Numbered from the stretch's first letter, positions 1-21,333 are shown. The stretch is 30,000 bases of DNA from Neocallimastix lanati (nom. inval.) (GCA_016946835.1 JACVTC010000031.1:737501-767500); one strand, 5' to 3'. Program-made: numbers and translations. The notes: a model not told the origin generated them from the letters alone.

Positions 1-8831
<8,831 letters not shown>

Positions 8832-9422
8832 GTTTTTTTATTGTAAAAATTGTAAAATTAAAAATGTAATTTTTTTTTTTTTAAATTATTTTGTTATTTT
8901 ATTATTTCTATAATTATTTGCACTTTTTCTTTTTATATAATACTGCTTATAAAAGTAAAAAGGCAATTACTTAATTATAAATTAATTTCATTAATTGAAA
9001 TTTATGTTTATTATCTTTTAAACTGAATATTAGTTTATTTGTTTGTCAGTCTAACTATTTAAAAATTTCGAAAAAGTTTATAAATTTATTTGTTTGGTTG
9101 AGTATTTATAAATTTTGAGAAAGTTAATAAATTTATAATTATTAATAAATAAATTTCAATAATATTTTATTGAATAATTCAAAATATTAAAAAAAATAAT
9201 AAATAAATAAATAAATAAATAGTAATTTGAAATGTTTTTATCTGAATTTCTATATTAAATAAATATTTTATATATTTAAATAATAAAAGTAATAAATATA
9301 TAAAATATATATTATTTATATTATTTGTGTGTATATATTTTTTCAATAATATTGTTATTTTTTTTTTTCTTTTTTTTTTCTTTTTGTTTTTCTTTTTTTT
9401 TTTCTTTTTTTTGTTGTTAGAG

Positions 9423-9442
9423 AAAATATTCCAGAATATTTT
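9423..9442. promoter_or_regulatory. Perfect 20-bp palindrome with a TTCnnGAA heat-shock-element core
   Basis: AAAATATTC-CA-GAATATTTT is a 9-bp perfect inverted repeat about 590 bp upstream of the minus-strand gene start. TTCnnGAA is the paired core of a heat-shock element, and the flanking units (AAA, TTT) are one base away from GAA and TTC. It could equally be chance in such AT-rich DNA. Confidence 0.2.
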
Positions 9443-10507
9443 TAAGCAATACTTTTTTTAGTTTATATAAGTTACTCCTAATTTTAAAAAAAAAATAAAA
9501 AATCAATTTTTATATTTAATTAAAAGTTAAGATTTGATAGGATTAATATTTTATTGAAATTTTATAAAATACACACTTTGAAAAATAATTAATATCAATC
9601 TTCAAGAATATTATTATGTTATTTCTATAATTTATTAGTATTATAACTACTATTATTTATCTTTATTTTAATTTTTCCATAATTGCTCTTATTATGATAT
9701 ATACTATTGATTTTAACCTTAATATATATGGTAAAACTTTAATTATTATCTCCCTAATTTAAAATATATATACATATGATAGATAATACTTTTTATAATT
9801 TGATATATAATGTTTATTATAATAATTAATTAGAGTTTTATAATTGAATATTTCAATTTTCAAATTCAAAGAATATTACTTTTTGATATTATTATTTTTT
9901 TATTTTTTTTGAATTTTGTGTTTTATGCTTATTATTTATATATTGTAATGATTTTAGTGTATTATGTACTATAATTTTTATGTTTTTGTATTCAGTATAT
10001 TATGTACTATGTTTTTAATTATCTTATAATGAACTTATTTCCATTTATAATTTTGAGCATAATATATTTTTTTTTATTTAATTTTTCGTTTTTCTTTCCA
10101 TTTAATTCTCTTTTATTTTTTATAATAATTTTATAAATGAAGCTTTTATATTGATATTAATTATAAATAAAAAAAAAAAATAAAAATAAAAAAAAAAGTA
10201 AAAAAATAATGATTAATATTTTAAATTATTTTATTAATCTTTAAACATTAATTAAACATTTTTCAATATAACAATTCGAAATATAAATGATATATATCTA
10301 TATATAATATTAAAATATAATGTATCTATATATATATTTAGAAATAATAATTAATAAAGTTGATTATTAATATAAATAAATTAAAAAATAAATAAATATT
10401 TCAAATAAATATAAAAAGAAATCAACTAATAAGATAAAATAATAAATAATAATAATACTAATTAATAAATATTAAATATAAACTATTTACTTATTTACTA
10501 TTAATTA

Positions 10508-10672
10508 TTAAATATTAAATATTAAATACCAAATATTAAATATTAAATATTAAATATTAAATATTAAATATTAAATATTAAATATTAAATATTAAATACC
10601 AAATATTAATTATTAAAAATTAAATATTAAATATTAAATACCAAATATTAATTATTAAAAATTAAATATTAA
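10508..10672. repeat. Heptamer tandem array, AAATATT unit
   Basis: The 7-bp unit AAATATT is repeated in tandem, with periodic ACC variants near 10528, 10598 and 10640. The 3' end decays into related AT-rich sequence. Confidence 0.85.
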
Positions 10673-10933
10673 ATTTTAAATATTATTAAATTTTTAAAAA
10701 TTTAAATATTCAAAACCAAATATGAAATATGAAATATTTAATATTAAAGAATAAACTATTAAATATAAAAATTAATATATTTTATAATTAAATATGAATT
10801 ATAGTTTAATAATAATTAATTATATAATAATTAACATTTAATTATTAAAGGAGTTCATTTGTAATAGAAATATTATTATTAATGATTATACATGAATAAT
10901 TTTGAAATAATTTTTTTTTTTACTTTTTGGTTT

Positions 10934-11028
10934 TATAATTATATTAATAATTAATGATTATATTAATAAATAATGATTATATTAATAAATAATGATTATA
11001 TTAATAAATAATAATATTAATAAATAAA
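10934..11028. repeat. Tandem repeat with a 19-bp period
   Basis: AATGATTATATTAATAAAT recurs with starts at 10953, 10972 and 10991, plus diverged partial copies on either side. Confidence 0.8.
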
Positions 11029-11818
11029 ATTTACAAACAATAATAACGAAATAATTATAGCTATGAATAATAGTCTAATTTTTATTATATATTTACACTA
11101 TTATTTAAGAAAAAAATTATATTTCATAATCATTAAATATATATAAAATTATTATAATAAGTCATAGTTATTTGAACAATAGTATTATTACAAAGTAAAA
11201 ATAACATATTACTTCATTATAATATTTATTTCTTTAGTTATTTTTTTAGTTATTTCTTTAGTTATTTATTTATTTTATCCATTTATTTTATATAGTTATT
11301 TCTTTAGTTATTTATTTATTTTATACATTTATTTTATTTATTTAGTTATCCATTTATTTAATTTAATTTAGTATTTTTAGGATAAATATAGTAAGAGAGA
11401 AATATCATTGTTGATATTTCTTAATTAAGAATTAAAAAAAAGTTTAAATAATAAAAAATTTATTTAATGAAGTCATCAATTGTCACTATATATTTAAATA
11501 CATTGAAATATATTAGTACAATATATTATTTTATATATTACTATATTTTACATATCTATTAATTTAAAAAAAAGGATGATTTATTAAAAAATATAGTTTT
11601 TGATTTAATAGTATAAATATATAGCAGAATAGAATATATTAGTATATAGGCTATATTTTATTAATATATTACAATATATGGAAAGGTTTCGTTTCCTTAC
11701 CAATGAATGGAATTGATATATAAATAAATATATAAATAAATGGATGAAATAAATAAAAGTAAAAAAATTATTTTAAATAATTTTTAAAGTTTGAATAAAA
11801 ATGAAGAAAAAGATGTTT

Positions 11819-11941
11819 TAATTATTTTAATCAATGCAAGCAGGATATAAATAAAATTAATTATTCTAATCAATGCAAGCAAAGGATATAAATAAAATTA
11901 ATTATTCTAATCAAAACAAACAAAGAATATAAATAAAATTA
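11819..11941. repeat. Three tandem copies of a unit of about 41 bp
   Basis: The copies start at 11819, 11857 and 11898. They share TTAATTATT, TAATCAA, a GCAAGCA/ACAAACA core and ATATAAATAAAA. Copy 1 is a few bases shorter and copy 3 is diverged in the middle. They are less AT-skewed than the surroundings because of the GCAAGCA core. Confidence 0.85.
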
Positions 11942-12339
11942 AATAGTTTAGAATGGTTATTCCAGAAAAAAGTTATCTCATTGATATATTAAATATTATA
12001 TTATATTTATCAACTCTAAATTATTTGTGACATAACCAGAATTTTATATTAATAAATTAAAAATAAAAAAAAATTGAAATTAAAAAAATATAAAATATAC
12101 CTAAATAAATATTTTAAAGTAATCCAATTTTATTTGTTCTTTGAAATTTATATTTAAATTATATATATATATAATCCTTTCATCAAAGATCTTATAAATC
12201 TATAATATACAACCATTTATATTATATTTTATATTTATATATAAATATTCTAACAGAAAAAAGACAAACCGTAGAAAACAAAACTAGAAAGAATTAGTAA
12301 ACATTTGTTCTTATGTTCAATTCATTATTTTTTTTTTTT

Positions 12340-12566
12340 ATAGACTGAAGACTTATGTCCCCCATATGTTGATATGGGTGTATGATTAACTGCTAAACCG
12401 ATACGGCATCGACGCTCGCAATCCCCCATAAGCAAAGAAACTCCATTATAGAAGTTCTCTACGTGATCCTCGCGGGAAAGCAGAGCCCCCTATAGGTCAC
12501 CTCCTTGCCATCCCAGAGGAGCTGGACACTGTAATCCTCTTAGACAAGTTCAATTCATTAGTCTAT
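12340..12566. ncRNA. Unidentified GC-rich structured element, candidate non-coding RNA (strand uncertain)
   Basis: Bases 12361-12540 are about 49% GC (89 of 180, counted by hand) in DNA that is otherwise around 10-15% GC. The block is closed by nested complementary ends: ATAGACT (12340-12346) with AGTCTAT (12560-12566), then ACTT with AAGT, then GTCC with GGAC. Inside are hairpins: CCCATAT-GTTG-ATATGGG (12361-12378), CGAT/ATCG (12399-12411), CTCT/AGAG (12457-12485) and CTCCT/AGGAG (12501-12521). A CCCCC run recurs at 12359, 12423 and 12486. All frames are stop-interrupted, so it is not coding. I compared it from memory with tRNA, 5S, U1-U6, U11/U12, U3, SRP, RNase P and MRP motifs without a match. 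On the plus strand GGGAAAGCAG loosely resembles the SRP helix-8 AGCAG side, which is too weak to call. An inserted mobile element is the other possibility. Confidence 0.55.
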
Positions 12567-12720
12567 GTTATTATATATACCAATAAATATAAAAATTTAT
12601 TAAGATCAAATTAAAAAAAAAAAAAAAAAATGTGTTTTAAATTAAGTCCCCATTTAATTAAAATAAATAAAAAGTTTAACTTTTTTTTTTAAAAAAAAAA
12701 TATTATTAATATAATTATTA

Positions 12721-13030
12721 TTATAATTTATTATTATTTATTATTTATTATTTATTATTTATTATTTATTATTTATTATTTATTATTTATTATTTATTAT
12801 TTATTATTTATTATTTATTATTTAATTATTTATTATTTATTATTTAATTATTCACTTATTTATTATCTATTATTTATTATCTATTATTTATTATTTATTA
12901 TTTATTATTTATTATTTATTATTTATTATTTATTATTTATTATTTATTATTTATTATTTATTATTTATTATTTAATTATTATTTAATTATTATTTAATTA
13001 TTATTTAATTATTATTTAATTATTAATTAT
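12721..13030. repeat. Heptamer tandem array, TTATTTA unit
   Basis: About 300 bp of tandem 7-bp TTATTTA units with scattered variants (for example ATCTATT near 12860-12890) grade at the 3' end into TTATTTAA/TTATTAA units. Confidence 0.9.
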
Positions 13031-14018
13031 TAATTATTATTTAATATTTAATATTCAATAATTTATTATTTATTACTATTATATTTATATTGTTTGTTGT
13101 TTTATTTTTATTATAGTCAACTCCTTAAAAAAAATTATTATTATTATTAATATCATATTAATTTTTATTATTAGTATTATAAAAGAAAAGTTAAACTAAT
13201 TCAGATATATATTAAAAATTTGCAAATTAGAGTAAATGATGAATAAATTTGGGATTAGGAATATTCCTTTAAATGCCTTTTTTTCTTTTTATCAAAAAAA
13301 AAAAAAATGTTATTAAAAAAGGAATAAAAGAAGTTAAAATGAATAAAATAAATTTTATTTTATTTGAGTTAATGAGAAATAACAATTTTAATGAATAAAT
13401 AAAAATAAAAAAAAAAAAGTTAAAAAAGAAATTTAATATGAAAAAATTCAAGGCATTACTATGAACAATCAAGCATTTTTTTTTTTTTTTTTTTTTTTTG
13501 CATATGATATTTCACTTCAAAATAAATTCAGGAACATTTTTAATAATTTTATAATAATATTATAATTTTTAAAATTTTAATTATAATAAAAATTAATTTT
13601 TTTTTTTTATTTTTCATATGATAAATTTTTATGTTGGAGTATAGAAATTAACAATATAAATTTTATTATATTTCATGTATATTATTATATAATAAAAATA
13701 GATTTGAATTATTATTCCAATTATTCAATTATTATTTATTATTCTTTGTTATGTTTTAATAAATACTCATTTTATTATTATTCAATTATTATTTATTTAT
13801 TATTTATTTATTATTTATTATTTAATAATAAATTTTAAAATAAAAATTAAGAAATTAACTTTCATTATATATGAGTTTTTCCTTTAAAAAAAAAAAAAAA
13901 TGTGATAGACTAATTAATTTAGTATTGATTAGATAATTCTATAATAATAATGATTAATCTACATATCAAATAATTACTAACATTTTTATGAATTAAAATG
14001 AAAAGTAAATTTACAGTT

Positions 14019-14122
14019 GTAACATAATTTTTTATTTAATCTATTAAAGAATTATTTAAGTAATAAAAATGTAACATAATTTTTTATTTAATCTATTAAA
14101 GAATTATTTAAGTAATAAAAAT
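14019..14122. repeat. Perfect 52-bp direct tandem duplication
   Basis: Bases 14019-14070 and 14071-14122 are identical, starting GTAACATAAT and ending TAATAAAAAT. The lack of any difference points to a recent event such as slippage or unequal exchange. Confidence 0.95.
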
Positions 14123-14255
14123 CAAAGTTTTTTTATTTAAAGATTTTTCTATATTAGATTAAACAATAAAATAAATAAAATTTTAATTTTAATGACATTC
14201 GAAAGAATTATTTAAATTCAGCAAAAAAACAATAGTATTTATCCCCTACTAGTTA

Positions 14256-14257
<2 letters not shown>

Positions 14258-14353
<96 letters not shown>
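14258..14353. repeat. ATT microsatellite
   Basis: About 30 ATT units with one ATA interruption. Degenerate ATT-rich sequence continues to about 14490. Confidence 0.95.
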
Positions 14354-14354
<1 letters not shown>

Positions 14355-15054
14355 TTATTATCTATTATTATTATTATTATCATCTATTGTTATTGTGATA
14401 ATTATAATTATTACTACTTTTATCATTATTATTAATATTATTATCTATTAATAATAGTAATTACTATTACTTTTATTATTATTATTATTAATATTTTTTT
14501 AAAAAGATATAAAATATAAAAAACTCTTATTTAAAATATATGTATATATATAAAAATTAAAGGTTTATTAATTAATAATAATAATTATAATTATTATTTC
14601 TACTAATTATTTATTAATTTAATTATTTGTTAATATAGAAAAATGGTTATTATTATAATTAACTGTATAATAAATTAATTTAAACTTTCATCTATTTATT
14701 TATTAATCTTTATTTTTATATTATGATTAAAAAAAAAAAAAATATGAATTTGAAATGAGAATGAGCTGTTTCAAATAATGTGCTTTTATTTTTAAAGTTA
14801 CTGGTATAACATAACTAGATACTTATTTATTTTTAAATAATCAGAACAAAATTTTATGAATATATATTTTTTATTATTAATTATTACTTAATAATTATTA
14901 ACATATAATAGATCAATAATGATATAGATTAATTATTAATACAATTATATAATTTTCCTGTGTTATTAGTAACATTTTTAATGATAGCACTATTAATGGT
15001 ACATAAAAAATGGTCTAGCTATGATAAGTAATTGTATTAAACAAATAAATGCTT

Positions 15055-15085
<31 letters not shown>

Positions 15086-15692
15086 TTTCTTATATTATTT
15101 TTAATATATACGCTTTTTAATATTATAAAAAAGGTTTTTATTTTTTTTTTTCGTATTAATATTAACATTAATATCAGCAGAGTTATAGCTTTTATTTTAT
15201 TAATAAGGAAATATATTAAACATTTTATGCATGAAAATATTATTATAGATTTATTTCCTTCTTTTTTTTTTTTTATTTTTATTTTATTTTTCTATTACTT
15301 TACTGGTGATTTTTTTATCCCTATTAATATATATATTTATTAAATTTAACTATAGATATTACCTGCTATCAATGTAAAAACATCACATTGACAACTATAT
15401 AATTTTTATTTTCTATTAAAAGTTTTATTAATTACTCGGTAATAATAAGAATAAAAACATCATCATTTTATTTATATAATGTAATTATATTTTTAATAAT
15501 TTATAAAATATATATATATATATATATTTGTTTAGTTATTATTATTATTTATTGTTATTATTATATTATGTATATATATATATATAAATAAAGTAATAAA
15601 AATTGAAAATAAAAACAGATAAAAAAAATAAATCATTTAAATATTTTTAATATATATAATATTATTTTTTATACTTTATTTTTTATTTTTTA

Positions 15693-15732
<40 letters not shown>

Positions 15733-16220
15733 GGAGAACTAACCAAAGGATCTATTGTACTAACAGATAAAGTATAATTAAATTATTTTTTAAAGAAATG
15801 AGACATTAATACTTAATTTATTTTTGAGGGACAATATGACCAGATGTAATTTTTTGTTAATACTATTTCACTATTTGTACCAAATCCAAGTAAGAGCATA
15901 ACAATTGGTAATAATATCTTTAACTGTAACAGTAAGTATGATTATAAGAAACATTGATATAAAGCTAAAAAAGTTAATTTTCAAGTTGAAATAACATCTT
16001 TCGTTTTCTTTAAAAGTGACCACTTGAGCAATAAATGTATTGATTAGATATACTCCATGAATTTTTTTTTTTTCATTTATAACATCACAACTATTTATTG
16101 CAATCCACTTTATATATTAAATTATAATGAAATATAATATAAGGATTAAGATGGATTAACAATATTACAAGAAGTATCATACCCATTTTACACTAGCATA
16201 AGAACAAGCTGTTTTAATTT
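15733..16220 (+). pseudogene. Possible decayed coding stretch of unknown family
   Basis: One frame from 15733 reads through about 340 bases with protein-like composition (ELTKGSIVLTDKV, then FVPNPSKSITIGNNIFNC, then KVNFQVEITSFVFFKSD), broken by six stops (TAA, TGA, TAA, TAA, TGA, TAG). A further piece near 16150-16215 reads DGLTILQEVSYPFYTSIRTS. GC is slightly above the surroundings. Given the base composition the stop density is not much below random, so this is tentative. I do not recognise the family. Confidence 0.28.
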
Positions 16221-16355
16221 TTTTTTTTTTTTATTATTTTATTTTGTTTTTAAAAATGTAATTAATAATAATAATAATAATAAATAGCTTATATATTTAA
16301 TTCTATTAATTTATTTTTCATGCTTATAAATAAAATATATTTATTATATAAATAT

Positions 16356-16389
<34 letters not shown>

Positions 16390-16535
16390 GTGGTGGTATT
16401 GAAAAATTAAGAAACTTTTTTTTTTATTCATATATTCAGCATATACATTTTATATAATGAATAATTTATTTATTTTTGATATAACATATAAAATTGTGTA
16501 ACCATAATTAAAATTTAGTGAAGATGAGTTTTGAC

Positions 16536-16567
<32 letters not shown>

Positions 16568-17130
16568 GATTATAATGCAATTTTATTGGCTGTTATTTCT
16601 TTAATTATATATATAAAATATTTATATTTTTAAAAATAAATTTTAATTTATATTAATTAAAATTTTATATTTGTTGTAGTTTTTTATTTAAAGTTTAAAC
16701 AAATCGTTTGATTATATTCATTGAATATATATTTATTTATACAAAATAAAATAAAAAACAAATTTATTTGATGTTAAATTTATATAAAAATAATAATAAA
16801 AAAAATTTTATATTATGTAAATAGGATATATTATATAGTTTATATAATTTTATGAATATAGTTTCAAAAAATTTTTATTTTTATATACTTTTTTTATATA
16901 GTTAATATGAAAACATGTATTTAATATATTGAAATATGTATGATCCATCTAAGGTATTTTATATGTACAAATATCATTAAATTATGTATTCTTAAAAAAA
17001 AAACTCTTTTGCTTCAAATAAATAAAGTGAATAAATAAAAAAATATTGAGATTTTTATCAGATTAAGAGTCTCATTTGATTCACTAATTTTGTGTAAAAA
17101 TTTAGAAGACTTGATTAATTAGGAAATTTA

Positions 17131-17212
17131 GTGACTTAGTAATTTAGTAATTTAGTAACTTAACAACTTAGTAGTTTAGTAATTTAGTAATTTAGTAATT
17201 TAGTAATTTAGT
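17131..17212. repeat. Octamer tandem array, AGTAATTT unit
   Basis: About ten copies of AGTAATTT, with variants (AGTAACTT, ACAACTT, AGTAGTTT) in the middle. Confidence 0.85.
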
Positions 17213-17439
17213 ATAATTAGGATATTCAAGATTAATGACACTTGAATATACACATACATAAATAAGAACCATATTAGAATTAGGGAATTAGTGTTTAAAT
17301 GTTTTCTTATATGATTTATCTCTTCTAATTTAGTAGTTAGTAATTAGAATTAGTAATTAGTAATTTGTAATAAAATAAATAAATTCATTAAATATATATT
17401 TGGAAAAATATATAAAAATAAAAAAATTATAAAAGGTAT

Positions 17440-18232
17440 CAAAAAATATTTAAACGATTAATCTTTGCTTTAAATCTATCCATATAATAAAGTGTTACAA
17501 TTCCAAATGATTGTGATGAAATTGAAACTTTTATAAATGAAAAATAGTTGATGATGTTAGTTTGAGTTATTCTGAAAATTAAAATAAATGTAATTTTTTC
17601 TTTTTTTTATTCATTTATTTATTTTAAAAGAAATTTATATTTATATATTTTTTTTATTCAACTACCTAATATATAAATATAAAAATTAATTCTATTTTTA
17701 GCTGATTATAATTATTATTATTTAAATAGTACATCAATTAATGATTCCTTAATTGAAGAAATTCTTAAAAAAATTTTTTTAATACTCTGGAACTACTCTA
17801 AATTTAGAATTTATTATTATTATTATTATTGAAATATATATATGCTTAAAAATTAAAAATAAAAAAAAATTGTTTTATATTATTTATATTATTTATTATA
17901 TTATTTTATAATATTTAAATGATATTTTGATGATATAATATTACAATTCATATTATATAATAATATATGAAATAGCATAATTATATTATAATATAAATAA
18001 TATAATAAGAATCTATTATTTAAAAAGAAAAAAATAAAAAAAAAACGATAGATTTATATCTATTCATCATCAAAAATAAATCAGTTGAATAAGTTTTTAA
18101 AAATTCGGGTATTAATAATTCTGGTACAGACTTAATATTTACAAAACCATAAAATTTTCCCAATACATTAGAAAAAATTAATACTTCCAGATATTATGTT
18201 TAAAAAGCAATTAGCATTTCCCAATTTTATTA

Positions 18233-18275
<43 letters not shown>

Positions 18276-18830
18276 CAACATTGATATAGTTCTTTCATTT
18301 CTTGCTTCTCTAACTCAGTCTGATCTATTAAATATAAGTTTTTAAAGAGATATTATTTCAAATGACGAAATGAATCAATTAAATATTTTATAAAATCTAA
18401 AAACTTCACAATTAGTTGTAATGAAAAGAATTTTAGAGAGATTATCAGAATTTATTTATTCGTTAAAAAAAAATTTAGAAAAATTAAAGTTTAAAGAATA
18501 AATTATTAAAGAAATCACATAAAAGTTATGTAATCTAACTAATTTAAGTAAATTAAAATTTTCTTATAATCCATTAGATGGAGGTATTTCAGAATGTCTC
18601 TATAATCTTCCATCTTTCATTCATGTAGAATTCCAAAATAATCCTAAAGGGAAAGGAAGATCTTTAAAAAAAAAAAAAAAAAAAAAAGAGAAGATCATAC
18701 ATGGTGTGATTATGATTATACGGATGTAAAATTTAATCCAGATATGCAATATATTAGAAATGTTGGCTATAATCTAGGTTGGAGATATTCAAAATATGAT
18801 ACTATTTCTTTTAATTTACATTATTTATTT
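17440..18830 (+). pseudogene. Degenerate leucine-rich-repeat protein gene
   Basis: Fragments in order on the plus strand look like a secreted-type LRR protein. An N-terminal capping-like piece IPNDCDEIETFINEK (about 17497-17547) is followed after a frame change by VDDVSLSYSEN. LRR-like scraps lie near 17720-17790 and 18140-18480. The clear repeat is at 18523-18663: LCNLTNLSKLKFSYNPLDGG then ISECLYNLPSFIHVEFQNNP, which fits LxxLxxLxLxxNxLxGxI. Several in-frame TAA stops (for example 18520-18522, where CAA or GAA is likely ancestral), frame changes and an A-tract at 18665-18686 break it. A tail with cleaner reading (YTDVKFNPDMQYIRNVGYNL, ending about 18813) follows the A-tract in another frame. 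It is better explained as a dead gene than as an exon series, because stops fall inside the repeats. Confidence 0.5.
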
Positions 18831-18914
18831 ATGTTATTTATATTAATAGATTTTATTATTATTAAAAAAAAAATAATACTAAAAAAAAAAAGATATTCAT
18901 ATGACATTTTTTTT

Positions 18915-18952
<38 letters not shown>

Positions 18953-19493
18953 TGGATATGACTATAATATAATATATATATATATAATTATTAAAAATGA
19001 TAAAAATAATAGTAATGAATAATAATAATTAATAATGATGATTATGTTAATATTGATATTAATAAATAATTTAAAAATTGGATTTAATACTTCTAATATT
19101 GTTATTAACAATTAAAATTTATAATATTAATAAATATTAAAAACTTTTTTTTTTATAAAATAAAGATTACAAATCAGAAAACGTTGTTTTATTATTATTC
19201 AAAAGATTATTCTTTTAAAATATATAAATATAATCATTAATTATTTATTATTGAAAAATATTTGAATTAATAATGAAAAAAAAAAAAAAAAAAAAAGTTT
19301 AAATAGTATTATTAAATGTTAATTAATTGATTAAACATTTTTTTTAATAGCTATTGATTAAAAAAAAAAAAAAAAAAAAAATTTAATACAAATGGCTACG
19401 GTGAAAATAATTTATTTATTATAATAATTTTATTATTATAATAATACCTAAAAAAAAAAAAAATGAAATAAATAGAAAGAATATTACTATTAC

Positions 19494-19569
<76 letters not shown>

Positions 19570-20125
19570 GTATTAATCAATGTTAACTTTCAATTTTTAA
19601 ACGAAAATTGTTGTTAATAAAAAATTTTCCTACTAATTTATTTGAAGTTAAAATAAAAAATAATTAAATATATATATATATATATATATAGATTTTTTTT
19701 TTTTTAAAAAAAAAAAATAATAAAAAATAATAAAAATAAAAATAAAAATAAATAAAAATAAACGTAATTTCAATATTCCTGTAAAATAAAAAGTTTTAAT
19801 GTTAATTTCATAATATAGATATATACATATATATTTTTTGATTTTGATTTTGATTTTATTTTTTTTTATTTTATTATTTTTATTTTATTTAATTTTGTTT
19901 TTATTATTTTTATTATTATTATTATTATAATGATGATGATGATTTATCTTTTTTTTTTTTTTTTTTTTTTTTTTATTCTTATTTTAATACGTTATTTTGA
20001 AATTTTAAAATTGCTATTATCTCTTTTTCATAATACTTTTATATATGAAAATTGTATTTATTTATTTATTTATTTATTATTATTAATGTATATATTCATT
20101 TAAAAAAATAAAAAAACATTTTTTT

Positions 20126-20159
<34 letters not shown>

Positions 20160-20202
20160 GCAAAATATATATTATTTTATATTATATTATATTAAGACGA
20201 AT
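18831..20202. other. Intergenic AT-rich DNA between the LRR remnant and the capping-protein gene
   Basis: Contains a pure ATT array (about 19495-19569), AT dinucleotide runs (18918-18948, 19670-19690) and poly(T) blocks (19947-19974, 20129-20155). No coding region is seen. The part next to 20202 must include the 3' UTR and poly(A) site of the minus-strand capping gene, but AATAAA-like motifs are too common here to choose one. Confidence 0.7.
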
Positions 20203-20789
20203 TTAAGCTTTCTTTGGATTTAATTCATTTCCTAACTTAAAGTATGAAATTTGGTTCCAGTCTAATTAAATATTCGTATAAAAATATATATATATATATA
20301 TTTTACATGATATATAATATATGATATACATCATAAATATAGTACATGATAAATATAAAACGTATAAATAGATAAATAGATATAAAAATAATAATTATAA
20401 TTTATAATTAAGAATCAAAGAATATATAAAGAATTATATATATATTAAATATCAGTATTAATTATAATTAATTTTTATATTATCCTTATTTTTTATTTAT
20501 ATTTTAATTATATTATATTATTTTTTTATTTTTATTTTTTTTTTTTATTTTTTTATTTTTTTTCTATTTTTCAACTTACCCATCTTTTGTTTAGTAATTG
20601 GAAGAGCTCTTCTTAAAGCCTTTAAGACATTATTAGCTTGATCTTCATAGGCTTCTTTTAATGAAATTTCAGCATTTCTTTCAACTTCTTCAATACCCTT
20701 ACCAATTGCTTTAGCAAAAGCATCTGGATCACTCTAACGGATTCCATAATAATTTTATTATTTATTTGTATAATTATTATTATTTTTTA

Positions 20790-20851
<62 letters not shown>

Positions 20852-21297
20852 ATAGAATTATAAATAATAAAGAAAATAATTTAAGTTATAAAATAAAAAA
20901 AAATTATTATTATGGATTTATTTAAGTATTTTTTTTTTTTTTTTTTTAAATAAAATATTATTTCAAATTTATATAAAATATTATAATTAGAATTTTATTT
21001 TCTTTTTATTTATTGTAATGAATATTAAATATTAAAATCTATTCCAAAAAAAAAAAAAAAAATTACCTTATCTTTTTTTAATTCAAAGGTAGTATCTTTC
21101 TTCCATTCTAATTGAACATTACCATCTTCATAATAGTGAACATTACTTTTAATGTAGCCAGTAACTTCATTATTTTCAGTATTAATATGATATATTGAAC
21201 GCCATCTACCATTCCTATAAAAATTATGAATAAAATATATATATAAATTCGTGTAAATATATAATTTTTGATATATAATATATAAAATCGATGATTT

Positions 21298-21333
<36 letters not shown>

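Larger units (their letters stand above)
8832..12339. other. Intergenic AT-rich stretch, no intact gene seen
   Basis: This is the upstream region of the minus-strand gene followed by plain AT-rich DNA. It contains pyrimidine-rich runs at 9357-9420, a 20-bp palindrome at 9423-9442, and the tandem repeats listed separately. No reading frame shows coding character, and I see no tRNA-like cloverleaf. Confidence 0.7.
12567..15734. other. Intergenic AT-rich repeat-laden DNA, no gene seen
   Basis: Simple repeats (listed separately), poly(A)/poly(T) and plain AT-rich sequence. Short open frames, such as one of 67 codons near 13269-13472, are Phe/Ile/Asn/Lys runs from AT-rich sequence and show no coding character. 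Confidence 0.7.

Noticed and set aside
12340-12566. tRNA, 5S, U1-U6, U3, SRP, RNase P or MRP RNA
   Set aside because: No T-loop/anticodon arrangement and no signature boxes of these RNAs on either strand. The AGCAG and TGTAAT strings that recall SRP RNA are in the wrong order or without the rest of the fold.
13269-13472. 67-codon open frame, minus strand
   Set aside because: A Phe/Ile/Leu/Lys string from homopolymer-rich DNA, with no initiation context, no neighbouring exons and no family resemblance.
18744-19022. 92-codon open frame on the plus strand as an independent gene
   Set aside because: Its first 20-30 residues continue the LRR-remnant tail from upstream without a start; the rest is AT-repeat translation.
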